This document shows, in pieces, positions 33,446 to 47,400 of a stretch of 64,000 bases of DNA (its first letter is position 1; each line of letters opens with the position of its first letter). The translations under genes were made by a program, and so were the position numbers. The notes under the pieces are model-generated. The model saw only the letters and a list, made by a program, of their open reading frames with translations, had not been told where the DNA came from and did no database searches. The DNA lies in assembly GCF_010183535.1 (NCBI RefSeq), contig NC_071331.1, positions 23,746,001 through 23,810,000 on the forward strand, read 5' to 3'. This DNA is from Caenorhabditis remanei (taxonomy: Eukaryota; Nematoda; Chromadorea; Rhabditida; Rhabditidae).

Positions 33446-34084
33446 TATTCTAATGATTTTTCCTCTAATTTCCTCGTTTTTTCTTTTTTAAATGGTATTT
33501 TAAAATGATTTTAATTTGTTTTCCTCCAATTTCGTGTAGAAACCGTAGAAACACCAGAATTCCGGCAGAACCCGGTCATTTTCACATTTTCACAGAGCTG
33601 GTATTAAATTGACCTACTTTTTTAATTATCATGGATTTTACTGTCCAGACACGCTTCAATTATTTCAATCCTTAAAAAATAACAGTTAACTAACATTAAA
33701 CACTTGAAATTCACGTAATTTCTCACTGTTTCATGGTGAAAAGTAATAATTGTTCATTATTTGCTATTTGTTGCTCAAATATTCAAATGACTTTCAACTC
33801 GCATATCAATTTTGGATAAATGTGCCTGCAATTCTGTTAAAAATGCACATTTTGTACAAAACTATTACTGTTTCGTTTGTGTAATTAACTTCAATCTGAT
33901 TTCTTTTTGAATTTACTCTAGTAAACCTCAGCCTCCCAAATTTTCCTGTTCCAGCCTTATTATATTATAGTTTTGATTTTTTCGGTCAATTGGTATTCCA
34001 TCCAATTAATTTGGTTCGAGATTATTCAGTACTCTCATCAAAAATAATGATTAGGTATATTAGCGGCCCACGCCTTCTTACAAC

Positions 34085-34318
34085 TGCGCCCCACCGCAAA
34101 CGAGAGAGTATCGGCTAGAGACGCAGATTTTTTTCTGGCGCGAAACAGATTTTCACCATTTTTGATCTATTTTTGCATATTTTTCTTCGGAATTTGGAAA
34201 TTTTTTAATTAAAACTTGTGAAATTAGATCAAAAATGGTGAAAATCTGTTTCGCGCCAGAAAAAACTCTGCGTCTCTCGCCGATACTCTCTCGTTTGCGG
34301 CGGGGCGCAGTTGTAACG
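34085..34318. mobile_element. palindromic MITE (GAGAGTATCGGC), copy 2
   Basis: Ends TTACAACTGCGCCCCACCGC / GCGGGGCGCAGTTGTAA (one mismatch) lead into CGAGAGAGTATCGGC.AGAG and TTTTGATC arms. Same family as 6580-6785. Confidence 0.85.
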
Positions 34319-34659
34319 AAATTGCTCCGCTAATACAAAATTAGAACTTTTCATTGCAAGCCTGAAAATATACTCTTATCTATAAAAATTTCTCTGTTTC
34401 AAGGTTTAGGACAGCTACAATAGAATAAATTATTAGCACGTTTTCGTAATAAACTACTATACTGTTTCAAGTCAGAGCTGTAAAGCCTTAGTGTGTTTTT
34501 CTTTTATTACATGAGCGAAAATTATGACTGTTTCATAGCACCACCAATTATTCATTAATATAGGAACTATTCGTTTCCATTCTAATATTTGTTGACAGTT
34601 GATTCTCATAAATTTTCCCTGCTTCGAAAGCAAAACACGAGGTAATTCGCGTTTCAATG

Positions 34660-34860
34660 TCTTCGCTCTGACAAGGGAAGTCTTTGGAAACGCCATTTTC
34701 AAAAGACCTGTAAATTTGGTGAGGTATTTTCGAACATGGGGATTCCATTTCTGCAGTCAAAACCAGCTAAATATCTCTGCGAGCCGAGTTATGAGCTCTC
34801 AAACTTTTCATGTTGATAAGTTTTTTCATGTGTTAAATACAAATAGTGACATTTTGAAAC
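34660..34860. repeat. ACAAGGGAAGTCTTTGGAAACGCC repeat, single arm
   Basis: One arm of the palindromic element at 35166-35625: GAAGTCTTTGGAAACGCCAT, CATTTCTGCAGTCAAAACC, AAATATCTCTGCGAGCCGAG, TTATGAGCTCTCAAAC. It ends near AAGTTTTTTCATGTG. Confidence 0.75.
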
Positions 34861-35165
34861 GGTGAATTTTTTTGTTTGAGCACAACAGGCACTCTGTAAT
34901 TAAACAAAAAACAAGAAAACTGCACATTTAGAAATTTTGAAACAGTTTTTTTAAATTCTTTAGAGAACTCAATTTTTTAGGAATCATGAATTCGTCAGAT
35001 TGCATTAAAATTAGCAATCTGAAATTTGATTCTATCTATTTTTAAAGCAGAAAATGGAACATGTGGAACAATAATGCTTTTAGAAATTTCAAAACAAATT
35101 ATATCACCTTGAAACAGTAAGTTTTTTTCACTCCTATTACGTTGATTGATAAAGTCGGTTTTAAT

Positions 35166-35630
35166 GAATAAAACTTACAAGAGAAGTCTTTGGAAACGCC
35201 ATTTTCATAGGATCTATAAAATCGGTCATAAGTATTTTCAACCACGAGGAGTCCATTTCTGCAGTCAAAACCTGCTAAATATCTCTGCGAGCCGAGTTAT
35301 GAGCTCTCAAACTTTTCATGTGGATAAGTTTTTTCATGTGGAAGTCCAAATCGACATGTAGTATACTCAAAATATTCTTATTCTCGGAACCTACAAGCAC
35401 AGGTAAACCGCTGGTGAACACAAATGGAACCGTGCGGTGGCGTATATACCGTCGATTTGGGATTCCATGTGAAAATGCTTAAGTTTGAGAGCTCATAACT
35501 CGGCTCGCAGAGATATTTAGCAGGTTTTGACTGCAGAAATGGACTCCCCGTGGTCGAAAATACCTATGCCCAAATTTATAGGTCGTTTGAAAGTGGCGTC
35601 ACCAAAGACTTCCATTGTGGACCAATGCTC
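35166..35630. mobile_element. palindromic element (TCTTTGGAAACGCCATTTTC)
   Basis: Arms at about 35166-35345 and 35457-35630 are inverted copies (GAGAGCTCATAACTCGGCTC / GAGCCGAGTTATGAGCTCTC), separated by a loop of about 110 bp. Single-arm relatives lie at 34660-34860, and the outer ends recall the 19322-20541 palindrome. Confidence 0.82.
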
Positions 35631-37810
35631 CTCACGTGTGCCTCTACTGCTCCCTTTTCCTCTTGCCTGCTCCGTCTTTTATCAGGAAAAATGATGGCAA
35701 TTTATCTTCCTAATCGAGAGATAGACCCAGATGAAAAAGAGAAAGAGCTGAGCTCTCCCTGAACTCTCTCCTCCTCTCACATTGTTGAGTTTTATCTATT
35801 TTCTCCTATCGATTTGGCCTGGTGTGCATAACATTAAACTTCATGAATACGTTACTAGTATAATTTTGATAGTGCAGTTATTACTACTATACGAATATAT
35901 TTTTTTTTGTCAAGTCCACTTTATTGAATATCCGAAACAGAAAACAGTTTTTTTTCACTGTTTCAACAAAAACTCATTCGAAATGGCTAAATTGAGTTTC
36001 TATTGACGATAAATTGAAAAAAAAACCTTGTTTTTTCAGAGAAACAGGAAAAAACTCATATTTCACAAATTATTTACTGTTTCCTTGAAATTTGTAATTC
36101 TGTTAGTATTCCATCTATTTTCAATTATACATTTAAAATTCTTACATTGCTCAGTTTTCAGTCAAACAGTAATATTTTTGCTGTTTTATAATATCATAAT
36201 GTTGTTGTTAAACTATATCTGGTTTTTAACAAAACATTATTATTCATCGGACAAATTTAAAATGTAATGTTAACTTGCAGTTTTTACAAAAATCCGTTCA
36301 TTGAGAATTGTAAAATCTGAACATTTTCATTATCGATACTGAAATTTTCACAGATGGAATTTTTAGTGAAATTCTTGAAATATTCAACTAAACTTGTAGC
36401 AACGAATGGCAAATTAGTATCTTCAAAAATTTACTTATTTACCTGAAAATTCTGAAACAGTAATTTTTATTTCAGTTTTTCAATGATTTTTCAAATTTTT
36501 CGTTGTTTCATGATTCAAGACTTTTAATTTAGTGGTTATTTCAAGACTTTTAATATAATTCATATATTGTCAAAATAGAAAACAGTTTGGAGCTCATTAG
36601 ATATTCTAATGGAATTTCAGATAATTTTTGAGTTAGTGAACGTGCATTGGAAACCGAATACAACTTTATAGTCATTTCCTTTGTATTTTATAACTGAAAC
36701 AGTAAAAATGTTACCATTTTATTGAAAAACTACTGTTTCAACTAAGACAAAATTAGTTATCATAGACTTTTTAATAAGTTTTTCTCTAACAATAATACAC
36801 TTTTCAAAATAATTTCATTGTTTCACTAAATAATTTTTGAAAATACTCAAAAAGTGTTGAATTATTTTCTCATTACGTTTACTGCATTTTTTGAATACTT
36901 TAGAGGGGACAGGCTTACAAAATATGTCTTGTAACTGGTTCAGTCATTCTACCATTCTTCCTTGTTGCATTCAAGAAACAGAATTAATTTCCCGAAAACT
37001 TTAAAAAAAATTTTATTTACCTAAATTTTTTTCAATTGGGCCCTGTCGTTAGGACGAATTTGAGAATAACGTTTTAGGTCAAGGTTTTTCAGTCTCAATC
37101 CAAAAAAGATATTCTGACGAGATCTTTGTAGAAGATCACGATAGCAAAGAAGAAGAAGAAGCCGTTACTTTCGTAGAGATTGAGTGGTTTTCTTGTTCAT
37201 TATTTTTGTAAATATTTTTCTTATTACCATTTTTATGACTCAGGCTCCCCTAAGCTATCAACCACCATTCCCCTCCGGACTTCTCTAAGTCTCCCCACTA
37301 TCTCTGGTTACTGTCACTAGTATAAAAGGGGGCCTCGTTCACTTTCTTTTCTCAGTTTTTTCCTGAATTTCTGTTTTTCCGCCCCGCTATTTCTTTCCCT
37401 CTCCAATTTTTTGTGTCACATCATAGTTTTTCCCCCAAACTCGACAGTTCCCCTAGCCTAACCACTCACAAGAACCCGCAGACTATACTCTCTCTTTTAT
37501 TCTTACATTTATTGGTTATTTCGGAAACAGAATACAACTTTATTGCCGTCTTCATTTTGTTTAATAACTGAAACAGTAAAAATCTTCGTATGATATCGAA
37601 AAAAAACTGCTATAGACTTTTAATGAGGTTTTTGCGTAGCGATAGTATACTTTTCAAAATAATTTCACTGTTTCACTGAATAATTTTTGAAAATACTCAA
37701 AAAGTATTGAATAATTTTATCCTTCATTCCGTTTTCTGCATTTTTGAATACTTAAGAGTGAACTTGTTCTGTTATTGGTTCAGTCATTCAACCATTCTAC
37801 CCGGTTCCTT
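35630..37810. repeat. paralogue of the Argonaute 3' flank, plus inner duplication
   Basis: Segments align in order with 47640-49215: GACCA.TGCTCCTCAC, CTCTCTCCTCCTCTCACAT, GTTTTATCTATTTTC, TATTTCAAGACTTTTAATA, GTCAAAATAGAA, AATAC.AC.TTATAG, TAA.TGAAACAGTAAAA. Inside it, 36650-36890 and 37525-37760 are repeats of one another (TACAACTTTAT..., CTTTTCAAAATAATTTCA, AAATACTCAAAAAGT.TTGAAT). There is no coding sequence. Confidence 0.75.
37321..37370 (+). promoter_or_regulatory. TATA-box-like site upstream of the Argonaute gene
   Basis: TATAAAAG at 37321-37328 lies in a GC-richer, CT-rich stretch and is followed at about 37355 by TTTCTTTTCTCAG, which resembles a trans-splice acceptor. It could be the start of an outron for the gene at 38417, or belong to a lost gene. 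The 1.1 kb to the ATG, including two piRNA cores, makes this uncertain. Confidence 0.35.
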
Positions 37811-38029
37811 CCAAGAAACAGTAAAAACTCAAAAAGAATGATTTGAGTGCATTATACTCATGAAGATGTGAATAGATAATCTAAATTTTTAAAAAGGAAA
37901 TTGACTTTCCGTAAAATTTGCACCCCGCTAGTTTCGACTCTGCTCTTTTGAACGATAATAGTCAAAAAGTGCAAAACTCCAGAAAATTTCAACTTTTCTC
38001 TTTTTTTGGGAGGCATCGCAATTCGATAA

Positions 38030-38416
38030 CCCCGACTAACTCCTGATCACCTATTCATTACATTTTCCTCTCCATTCCCCTTTTCCCCCCACCCCTGCGC
38101 GCTCTTTGAATACACCTTCTCTATCTATCTGTCAACATTGGACGGCGTATTGGGGAAAAAAAGAAGACACTTCTGCGTCTCCTTTCTCTCTTCCACAACG
38201 ATTCACACATTATGCTGACGCTGACGTCTCTCTATTCTACGTACTGCCTCACCGCAGCTAGCGGTCAGCAAAAAAAAGCGAATGCCACGAGAATGTATGA
38301 CCCACTCACACTTTTTGGACGATTTGTAGTCAACATTTTCAAAATTTTCGTTCTCTTTTGGTTTACTCTGATAAGACAGTTTTTAAAATGATTGATTATT
38401 TGATTCTCAGGTTGTG
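38030..38416 (+). promoter_or_regulatory. likely promoter and outron of the Argonaute gene
   Basis: The CT-rich sequence (TTCCCCTTTTCCCCCCACCC, CTCCTTTCTCTCTTCC) and the lack of piRNA cores resemble the regions before 24008 and 52348. TTGATTCTCAG ends at 38410, six bases before the ATG. This fits a trans-spliced leader acceptor with a very short 5' UTR. Confidence 0.5.
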
Positions 38417-41400
38417 ATGGACGCCTTGTCGCAACAACTGAAAGGATGTGGAGTTGGTGAGAAGAAGGTGGAAGGCAAGAAGAAACTTGGGCTCATTCCG
38501 TTGGCTCCAAAGTTGGAGTCCAACAAAAATGGAGCAACCACCACTGTCGATTCGAACTTGAGGAAGCTCAGTGAGTTTTTTTGTATTGTTGATATCAGAG
38601 ATGATGAAAAATTGTCTGAAAGTCGCATTTTTCGACCAAAGACATGTCAAATTTTACAATTTTTGGCCTAAATTTATTCTGAAAAGTGACAAAAATCCCA
38701 AAAAACATAAATTTCAGCTTAAAATCAATTAGAAACCCTGGAAAATTGTCTAAAAATCGCATTTTTCAACCGAAAAACTCAAAATTTGGCTTTAAAAGAA
38801 GCAAAACATTATGAATTTTGGCTTAAAATCGGTCAGAAAACTGGCAAAAATCGGGAAAACTGCGTTTTTCAACAGAAGATCAATCAAAAATCATGAATTT
38901 CAGTTCAAAATCAATGAGAAACCCTGAGCAATTGTCTAAAAATTGCATTTTACGAACAAAACCACGTCTTTTCTGACCGATTTTCGTTTTTTCGGCCTAA
39001 ATTTACTCTGACAAATGTCATTTTCCACTGAAAACCCCAAAAGTTGATTAGCTTTTAAGGGGCACTCTTCTGTATCAATTCTGTTATGATTGCAACTTTA
39101 TCAATCCATTTCAGATATCTCTCCGAACCAACCCATCTACAAATACGACGTGAAGATTGCCTGCTTTTTCCTCAACGCCGATGGAAAAGAAGTTGAGATC
39201 GAATTCTCAAAATCGCCGAAGCAAGACTCCCAACATGAACGGGACAAGATGAAATGCCAGAAGATCTACGAGATGGCCGTCAAAAAGACCCCTGCCCTTC
39301 AGAAGGGCGGCGCCGAGTTCTTCTATGACCGTCAAGCGTCGCTCTACTCCACGGCAAAGTTGACCGCCAAGGTTTGTAACAGCCATGCCTACTTTCAATT
39401 AAAAAAACTAGTTTTTTAGGACAACATCAAGCTGGAGTTTGGGAAAGAAACTTCAAAAACACCCAACTTCGTGCGTGGTGTGTTCGAGTTGAAGGCCGTC
39501 GCCGAGAGCTATCAAGCCACTTCGAATGGAATTCGAAGCACGGTTCACCCGGCGCCAGCTCTCGCTGACAAGACGCTCACTGAGGCGATCAGCATCTTCC
39601 TCAGTGGACCGGCGTATTCCAAGTACGTTTGAGACAATACTGTACTAAGGGTTCTATTTCAGTTTAGATGCCGTTTGAAAACTAGAACGCCCCAAAAAAA
39701 ACCACTCAAACGTCCCAAAAACCACTCAAACGTCCCAATAAACATTTAAACGTCCCAAAAAACATTTAAACGTCCCAAAAACCACTAAAACGTCCCAAAA
39801 AACATTTAAACGCCCCATAAAATATTTAGACGTCCCTTGAACCCTTTCAGGGACCGTTTGGGGGAAAAAATCAGGAATGCCGCATTTCGATGAGAAAAAT
39901 TACAACAATTTAGTTAAAATTTGAAAAAAACCATAAAAATCTACCTAAAACCGAAAAAAAACTGAGAAAAACGGTCAAAAACCACGAAATTTAAGTTTGT
40001 AAATTTGGATTTCTAGGCCACCATGCGGAAAATTCGGCCATGAGTGTTAACGTGTTTTTTGACACTTTTTAAGTCTCAGAAAGTGAAAAACACGTAAAAT
40101 CCTGAAAAAACGGGAACTTTGACTCGGGGACTAGTTTTCCGCAAATTTGGTTTTCTAGGCCACAATCATCAAAAAACTGCGGCCATATGTTTAAGAGATG
40201 TCTGAAGATATTTTTCTTTTTCAGCAAAAACGTGATCACCGTCGGAAGCTGCGTCCACTATCTACTCGATTCTTCAAGACTGAAGTAAGTTTTATCCAGA
40301 AGATTATTTTCAAATTTAATTTCAAATTCTACTTTTCAGTGTCAAGATGATCAACTACGACCAAGGATTCCGCTACTCGGCTCTCGGAGCATCGAAAGGT
40401 GTCAAATCTCTGCAAGGAACGAGCAAAGATCCATCTTTGTACATGGTCACGGAGAGTGAGTTAATTTTTAGCATTGAAATCACTAAAAATAATAAAAAAT
40501 CCGTCAAAAAATCGAGTTTTAGACCCAAAAATTGCAAAAAAAGACGAAAAATTGAGTTTTTGAGCTAAAAATGACTGAAAAAATGCTCAAAAATACCCAA
40601 AAATGAGCCGAAATTCGCATTTTCTGATAGAAATTTCTAAACACTCGACGATAGGCTCTCAAAGCTGAAAATAGCTGAAATTAAGCAAAAAATCTGTGAG
40701 AATAATGCTGAAAACGCTCTGAAACTCACCAAAAATTGGATTTTTAGATTCAGCTCGTGGAGACCTTTCAGAAAAATACCCACAAGCCTATATTCTATTC
40801 ACTTTGGGTCCCACCACGAAAACTACAGTACTCCGGGCGGTTTTCGTGTCGAGACCCGAAGTGAATAGAATATAGGCTTGTGGGTACTTTTCTGAAAGCT
40901 CTCAGCCTACTGATTCCAAAAATTATAGTTTTGAGTAAAACAGGCTGAAACTAAAAGAGTTACGTCTGTTTCAGTGAAATCTGGAATTTCGAAAATTTTC
41001 GAAAATCTCTAACTTTTCGAGTTTTCGATGAATTTTGCTGGTTTTAGGCTCAAATAATAGGAAACAACTTAGATTTTCAGATTCAGCGTTTTCATGACTC
41101 TCTCTAGTCAGCAGAAACCAACCTCATATCAATCAATTTCAGTGAAATCCACACTCTTCCATCCGGACGACATGCCAATCGTGGATTTGATGCAATCCTA
41201 TCCTGGCTTCACACCGAACTTCAATGTTCACTCGCCAGCCGGAGCACATATTGCTCGGGCGATCATCGGTAAGCAATCCAGAATGATTATGCTCAAAAAA
41301 TCCGTAAATTTTCTTGATTTCCAGGATTGGAGGTCTATTGTGACTACGGAAAGAACCAAAACAATATGGAAGAAGCGATGATTGTGAAGATCATTGCATT

Positions 41401-44400
41401 CGATTCGAGCGCCAGAGACGTCGTTTTCGATTGTGATGGTCAAGATGTGTCTGTTCAACAGTACTTCAAAAAGAAGTACGGTATCACTCTGAAGTATCCA
41501 GACCTCCCGACTGCAGTTGCGAAGGGGAAGAAGGGAGGGAAAATGCATCTCCCGGTGGAGCTTCTGAAGACGTGTCCCAGCCAGAAGGTCACCAACAATC
41601 AGATGGTTGGTAATGAGCAGGCGGACATGATCAAGGTAAGTAACCCATTTGAAAATTGCAAAAAAAAGACTAAACATTTATCTGAAATCGGTTGAGATCG
41701 GTTAAGATCGCAATACAGTAAGATTTACAATTCGGCCGTTTTCTCCTGAAACTGTCCAAGAGTATGTCATAGTAATACTAACTGTCCCATCAATAGATTT
41801 TTAATGAATTATTCAGAGAGGAGCTATCGAAAAGTTGTCAACTACAAACATGTAGAAAATTTTATGTAGATCATTTTTGTAGTTGACAACTTTTCAATAG
41901 CACCGCCCAGTTTTGAGATATAACGCTTCGAAGTTGAGGAGAGACGCAGACAGCGAGACACTCTAGCTTCTCTGCGTCTCTCCCCCTCACGCTCATTTAC
42001 TCGCTCCACTTCAACCTACCGTATCTCTTTACGTTTTGAAGCTACCAAAAAGTTGTCAACTACAAAAATGTGTCAAAATTTATAAGGATCTTTTTTTTTT
42101 AAACTTTTTGATAGCTACAAAACGTAAGGAGATACGATAGGTTAAAGTGGATTGTGTGAGTGAGCGTGAGAGGAAAAGACGCAGAGAAGCTAGAGTGTCT
42201 CGCTGTCTGCGTCTCTCCTCAACTTCAAAGCGTTATATCTCAAGACTGGGCGGTGCTATTAAAAAGTTGTAAACTACAAAAATGAAGCTCTATGTTTGAT
42301 CTGTAGGATCCATACAAGTTTTTATTTGGTGGGACATTCGGTGACCCCTCTGGACATTTTCAACTGAAAACGGCCAAAGTTTACATATTTTTCACCGCAA
42401 ACTGTACATATGTAAATGTAGCAACATTTTTTTCAGCTCTCCGCCGCCCCACCCCACCAACGAAAACCCACCACTGATGCCGTCGCAAAATCCGTCGGAA
42501 TCGCCGCGGACAACGTCTATGGCTTCATCGAAGTGGAGCCGTCACAAAAAGTGCAAGCGATCGTTCTGCCAAAACCGAAGATTGCATTTTCCGGCAACAA
42601 ATTGGTGGCTTTCGGGCAGAATGCAAAGTGTCCGACGGATTTCACGAAAGCCGGTCACTTCTATGAGGCAAAGGAGCTCAAAAACTGGGAAGTGTGCTAT
42701 GTTCAAAATGAAGAAATTCAGTGAGTTCAGTCTGTAAAAACATGTATGGGTCAAAATCGGATTTTCAGCTCAAATGTTGATGAATTTTGCTGAAAAACTG
42801 CAAATTTTGGGCTGAAATTTTGATTTTTCTCTTAAAATGCTGTTTTTTCGCTAAATTATTAAAAATGAATTATTTCAGAGGTCTCTCCGACCAGTTGGTC
42901 GCCGAGATGAGCAACAATGGAATGAAAGTTGCAAAACCAGCGATCAGCCACATTGTCAAGAATGACCTCGAGGTATGTTGTCAGTTTTGTGTTATGGGAC
43001 ATGACCTATACCATTCTAATGCTGAAAAAACGCTGATTTTAAATATGTATTCAGTTTTTGCCCTTGATTCCTGATATACAAGAAAAACGAGGTCAAAGTT
43101 TGAGAAAATCTCAATTTTTTGTATTTTTCGAATTTGGACCTCGTATATCTCGAATACCAGATCATTTTTTGGCTGAAAATGTCTTGAACTACTAAACTTT
43201 TAAACGATATAATTGAAAATTGACTCAAAAATCTCGTTTTGAATCTAAAAGCTATATTTTTTGAGCAAAACCGCTCGAAACCATAAAGTTTGGCTGGAAT
43301 TGAATGAAAATAGCTGAAAATTGACTCTAAAAACTCATTTTTGGATGAAAATTTGATTTCCGGGTATAAAATCTAATTTCGACTAAAAATAGCTAAAAAT
43401 TACTCAATGAGAGCATACTTTGCCTTAAAATGCCCTGTTTTGGCTAAAAAAACGACTCGAAAATCTTATTTTGAGTCTAAAAACTGTATTTTCTGAGCAA
43501 AAATACTAGAAACGAGTCGAAACTGCAAAATTTGGCTGGAATTGACTGAGAATAGCTGAAAATACTAAACGAATTTCAAAAAGTTACAAAAATTTAAAAA
43601 TTGCAAAAAAAATTCCATTTTTCGGAACTTTGACCTCGTTTTTCTCAAATACCAGACCTCCAGGGCAAAAACTGATTATGCATATATTTGGAATCAGCGT
43701 AATTTCAGTTTTCCAATGATATAAATCACGTCCTATAGCCCCATGACCTTCCCTAGTAAGTTAAGAGACACATTTTTAAACTGAATGTTTCAGACTGTCT
43801 TCAAAAAAGCGAAAAGTGCTGGAAGACAACTCATCTTCTTTGTTATCCGCACCAAGTACCACCTTCATCAAGCAATCAAGGCGTTCGAGCAGAAATATGA
43901 TATGCTGACTCAAGAAATTCACTTCGAAACCGGAGAGAAGTTCTTCCGTCAGGCTCAAACCCGACAGAATATTGTCAACAAGGTTTGTGTTTGTTAAAAA
44001 CGTATGCATCTCAAAAAGCGTGTGAGATATCAAAACGTTGTCAACTACAAAAATGATCCTCATAAATTTTGGCACATTTTTGTAGTTGACAACTTTTTGA
44101 TAGCTACAAAACGTAAAGAGATACGGTAGGTTAAAGAAGCAAGTAAATGAGCGGGAAGGGTAGAGACGCAGAGAAGGTAGAGTGTCTCGCTGTCTGCGTC
44201 TCTTCTCAACTTCGGAGCGTTATATCTCAAGATTGGGCGGTGCTATTGAAAAGTTGTGAACTACAAAAATGATCTACGTAAAATTTCCAATATTTTGTTA
44301 GTTGACAACTTTTTTCTGAGTCCGCCCCTTTTTAAGATACATCGCTTTGAAGTGGGAGACGCAGAGAAGCTAGAGTGTCTCGCTGTCTGCGTCTCTCCTT

Positions 44401-47400
44401 AACTTCAAAGCGTTATATCTCAAGACTGGGCGGTGCTATTGAAATGTTGTAAACTACAAAAACGATCTACATAAAATTTCAAATGTAGTTGACAACTGTG
44501 CAGAAATAATTCGAATATTTTCAGACAAATATGAAACTCGGTGGACTCAACTATCTGATTGGTAGCAACTATCTCAACAATCCTCGAGTGCTGATTATTG
44601 GATTCGAGACGTCTCAAACTGGCGGTGATGTATGTTTTTAGCCTTTTCAGCCGAGACTTTATGTGCTATTTTTGATTTTCAGATCGTCACCGTTGGCTAC
44701 GCCGCCAACATGATGGACCACTACCAGAAGTTCGCTGGTGGTTACGTCTACGCCGCACGTGGACGAGATGTAAGTTGATTTTCCGAAAAACCGAAAAAAA
44801 ATCCAAAAAATTCGTGAAAAATGAGTTTTTCGGAGGGAAAAATCGTGTCACATTCTCAGAGCGTAAAAATATCAAAAATCTCAAAAATTATTCTTTTTTT
44901 TTAAATAAAAATGGACAAAAACCTCCGAAAAATCATCCGAAAAGTGTTTTGCCTCAAATTTTTTCAAAACAAGGTTTTTAAGTTTGAAAACGCGTCGAAG
45001 GTGCCCCAGATGCATTTACAGATCGTAAAAATCTCAAAATCCGGCATTTTTCACTCAAAAATGCGGGAAAAAAAGAGTTTTCCCTCTGAAAACTTGGATT
45101 TTCAGCTAGTTTTTCCTCTAAATTACCTAATTTTGGGTTCATTCATAGGAATTTCCACATTTTTCATAAATCAAAATTACAGATCTACGGACCAATCATC
45201 AAGGACACTCTCATCGGCATCTTCAACACCTTCAAGCAACACAAGCACCGTGGAGCTCCAGAAGAACTCATCATCTACTTCAATGGAATCACCGAAGGCC
45301 AGTACGGCATGGTAAGCAAAAGTTCTGAAAGATCCCAATAATGACGCCGTCTTTTCTATAGTAAACCCGAAATTCCGAGTTTTTTTCATTCCGGATTCCG
45401 GATTCTGAAAACTTTGTTCTGATTCCGAACTTCGGAAAAGGAAATTTCCTTCCGATTCCGGATTCCGAATTCCGGAAACCGAAAAATGCCATTCCATACA
45501 ACTATGATCTTTCCAGATCAACGAGGAGTACACCCAACAGGTCAAGAGTGCCTGCTCTACGATGAATGAAGCATTCCGCCCAAAAATCACTATCATTGCA
45601 TCATCGAAGCAGCACAATGAGAGACTGTACAAGTCCGAACAGGTGAGTTTTTTTCATTTTTTAGTTATTTCGAGCGTAAAAATGCCAAAAATCGGAGTCT
45701 AAATGCCAAAAATCGGAGTTTCGCGGTTTTTCCGTAGATTTTGCCTCAAAAATTGTGTTTTTCGTGGTTTTTTGGTCGGGGACTAGTTTTTTTTTTTTTT
45801 TTCTAGGCCACCATGTGAAAAAGTTAGGCGGCGACGGTTTTTTATGATTTTTCGACGTTTTCCGTAGATTTTGGCTCAAAAATTGTGTTTTACGTGGCTT
45901 TTTTGGTCGGGGACTAGTTTTTTTTTTTTTTTTCTAGGCCACCATGTGAAAAAGTTAGGCGGCGACGGTTTTTTATGATTTTTCGACGTTTTCCGTAGAT
46001 TTTGCCTCAAAAATTGTGTTTTTCGTGGTTTTTTTGGTCGGGGACTAGTTTTTTTTTTTTTTTCTAGGCCACCATGTGAAAAAGTTAGGCGGCGACGGTT
46101 TTTTTCTGATTTTTCGACGTTTTCCGTAGATTTTGCCTCAAAAATTGTGTTTTTCGTGGTTTTTTTGGTCGGGGACTAGTTTTTTTTTTTTTTCTAGGCC
46201 ACCATGTGAAAAAGTTAGGCGGCGACGGTTTTTTATGATTTTTCGACGTTTTCCGTAGATTTTGCCTCAAAAATTGTGTTTTTCGTGGTTTTTTTGGTCG
46301 GGGACTAGTTTTTTTTTTTTTTTCTAGGCCACCATGTGAAAAAGTTAGGCGGCGACGGTTTTTTATGATTTTTCGACGTTTTCCGTAGATTTTGGCTCAA
46401 AAATTGTGTTTTACGTGGCTTTTTTGGTCGTGGGACTAGTTTTGGGTCTCTAGGCTCATTTTCGGACTAGTTTTTTCAATATTGGGTTTCCGTGTGTAAC
46501 TCGCTTGTTTCAATTCTAAATTTAAAAATTTCAGGGACGACTCTCCAATCTGGAACCTGGAACCGTTGTAGACCACACCATTGTGTCTCCGGTGTACTCG
46601 GAGTTCTATTTGGCATCGTCCGTCGCTCGCCAAGGAACCACCAAAGCCGCGAAGTTCACTCTGATCTACGCGTCGGCGCCAGGAAAGACGATGGAGAGAA
46701 TTGAGGTATAGTATCCCTTAAATAGATATTATATTAAATGCATAAGATTCAGCATAATTGAAGAGTACCGTTGTGCCAAATTTCAGGAAAAATGAAAATT
46801 GATAAATTTCAGTTTGAACTTTTTGAAGACACATCCTTATAGTGACCAAAAGTGTAAATATTATAGTCCATAACATTTTTTCTAGAAGAGATATTAAAAA
46901 TCGGTAAAGTGCATCTGAATCACTATAATTTGTTTAGTATTTGTGTCAAATTTCAAAGAAAATATAAATAAATGAACTGAGAAATTTTGGTTAGAACGTT
47001 TTACAGTAATTATAGTGACTCAGGCCAATAGGGTAAACAGTTCATAACTTTTTTTCTGGAAGTGATATTGAAAAACGGTAAAATGCATAAAATTCACCAT
47101 AATTGAAAGTACCTTTGTGCCAAATTTCAGACTCTCACCAACGATCTCTGCTATGACCATCAGATCGTCTTCCATCCAGTTGGACTTCCAGTCCCACTCT
47201 TCATTGCTGGAAGGAACAGTCAACGAGGCGCGATGGTTCTCGCACAGAATGGGTGAGCCTTAAAAATTTTGCTGAAATTTGTCTTAAAATCGAAACCGTC
47301 TATCCCAAATAGATTTTTATTGCCATATTCAAATAAAGCACACTGAGAGCTTTCAGAAAAGTACCCAAAAGTTGGGTTTCGACACGATTTACGCGGGGGT

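Larger units (their letters stand above)
31107..34535 (+). promoter_or_regulatory. 21U-RNA (piRNA) promoter motifs, block G
   Basis: Plus-strand cores start at 31107, 31507, 31704, 32380, 32640, 32771, 32911, 33726, 34394, 34462 and 34528; one minus-strand core is at 31309. Following 31507, a YRNT start falls at 31553 (39 nt). CACTGTTTTA (32522) and TACTGTTTCG (33866) are near-matches. Confidence 0.85.
34938..37675. promoter_or_regulatory. 21U-RNA (piRNA) promoter motifs, block H
   Basis: Minus-strand cores start at 34938, 35110, 36453, 36695 and 37569; plus-strand cores at 35958, 36733 and 37668. The 36695/36733 pair is divergent, 30 bp apart core to core. Much of the block from 35.6 kb is a relative of 47.6-49.2 kb downstream of the Argonaute gene. 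Confidence 0.82.

Noticed and set aside
40966..40973. CTGTTTCA inside Argonaute intron 5 as a piRNA promoter
   Set aside because: Isolated, without the AT-rich flanks of other cores; about one or more such matches are expected by chance.
41228..41677. 149-codon minus-strand frame
   Set aside because: Antisense to the PAZ-coding exon 7 of the Argonaute gene, whose frame and splice phases are fully consistent.
45661..46270. 60-72-codon minus-strand frames (RKTSKNHKKPSPPNF...)
   Set aside because: They are readings of the 130-bp intronic satellite.
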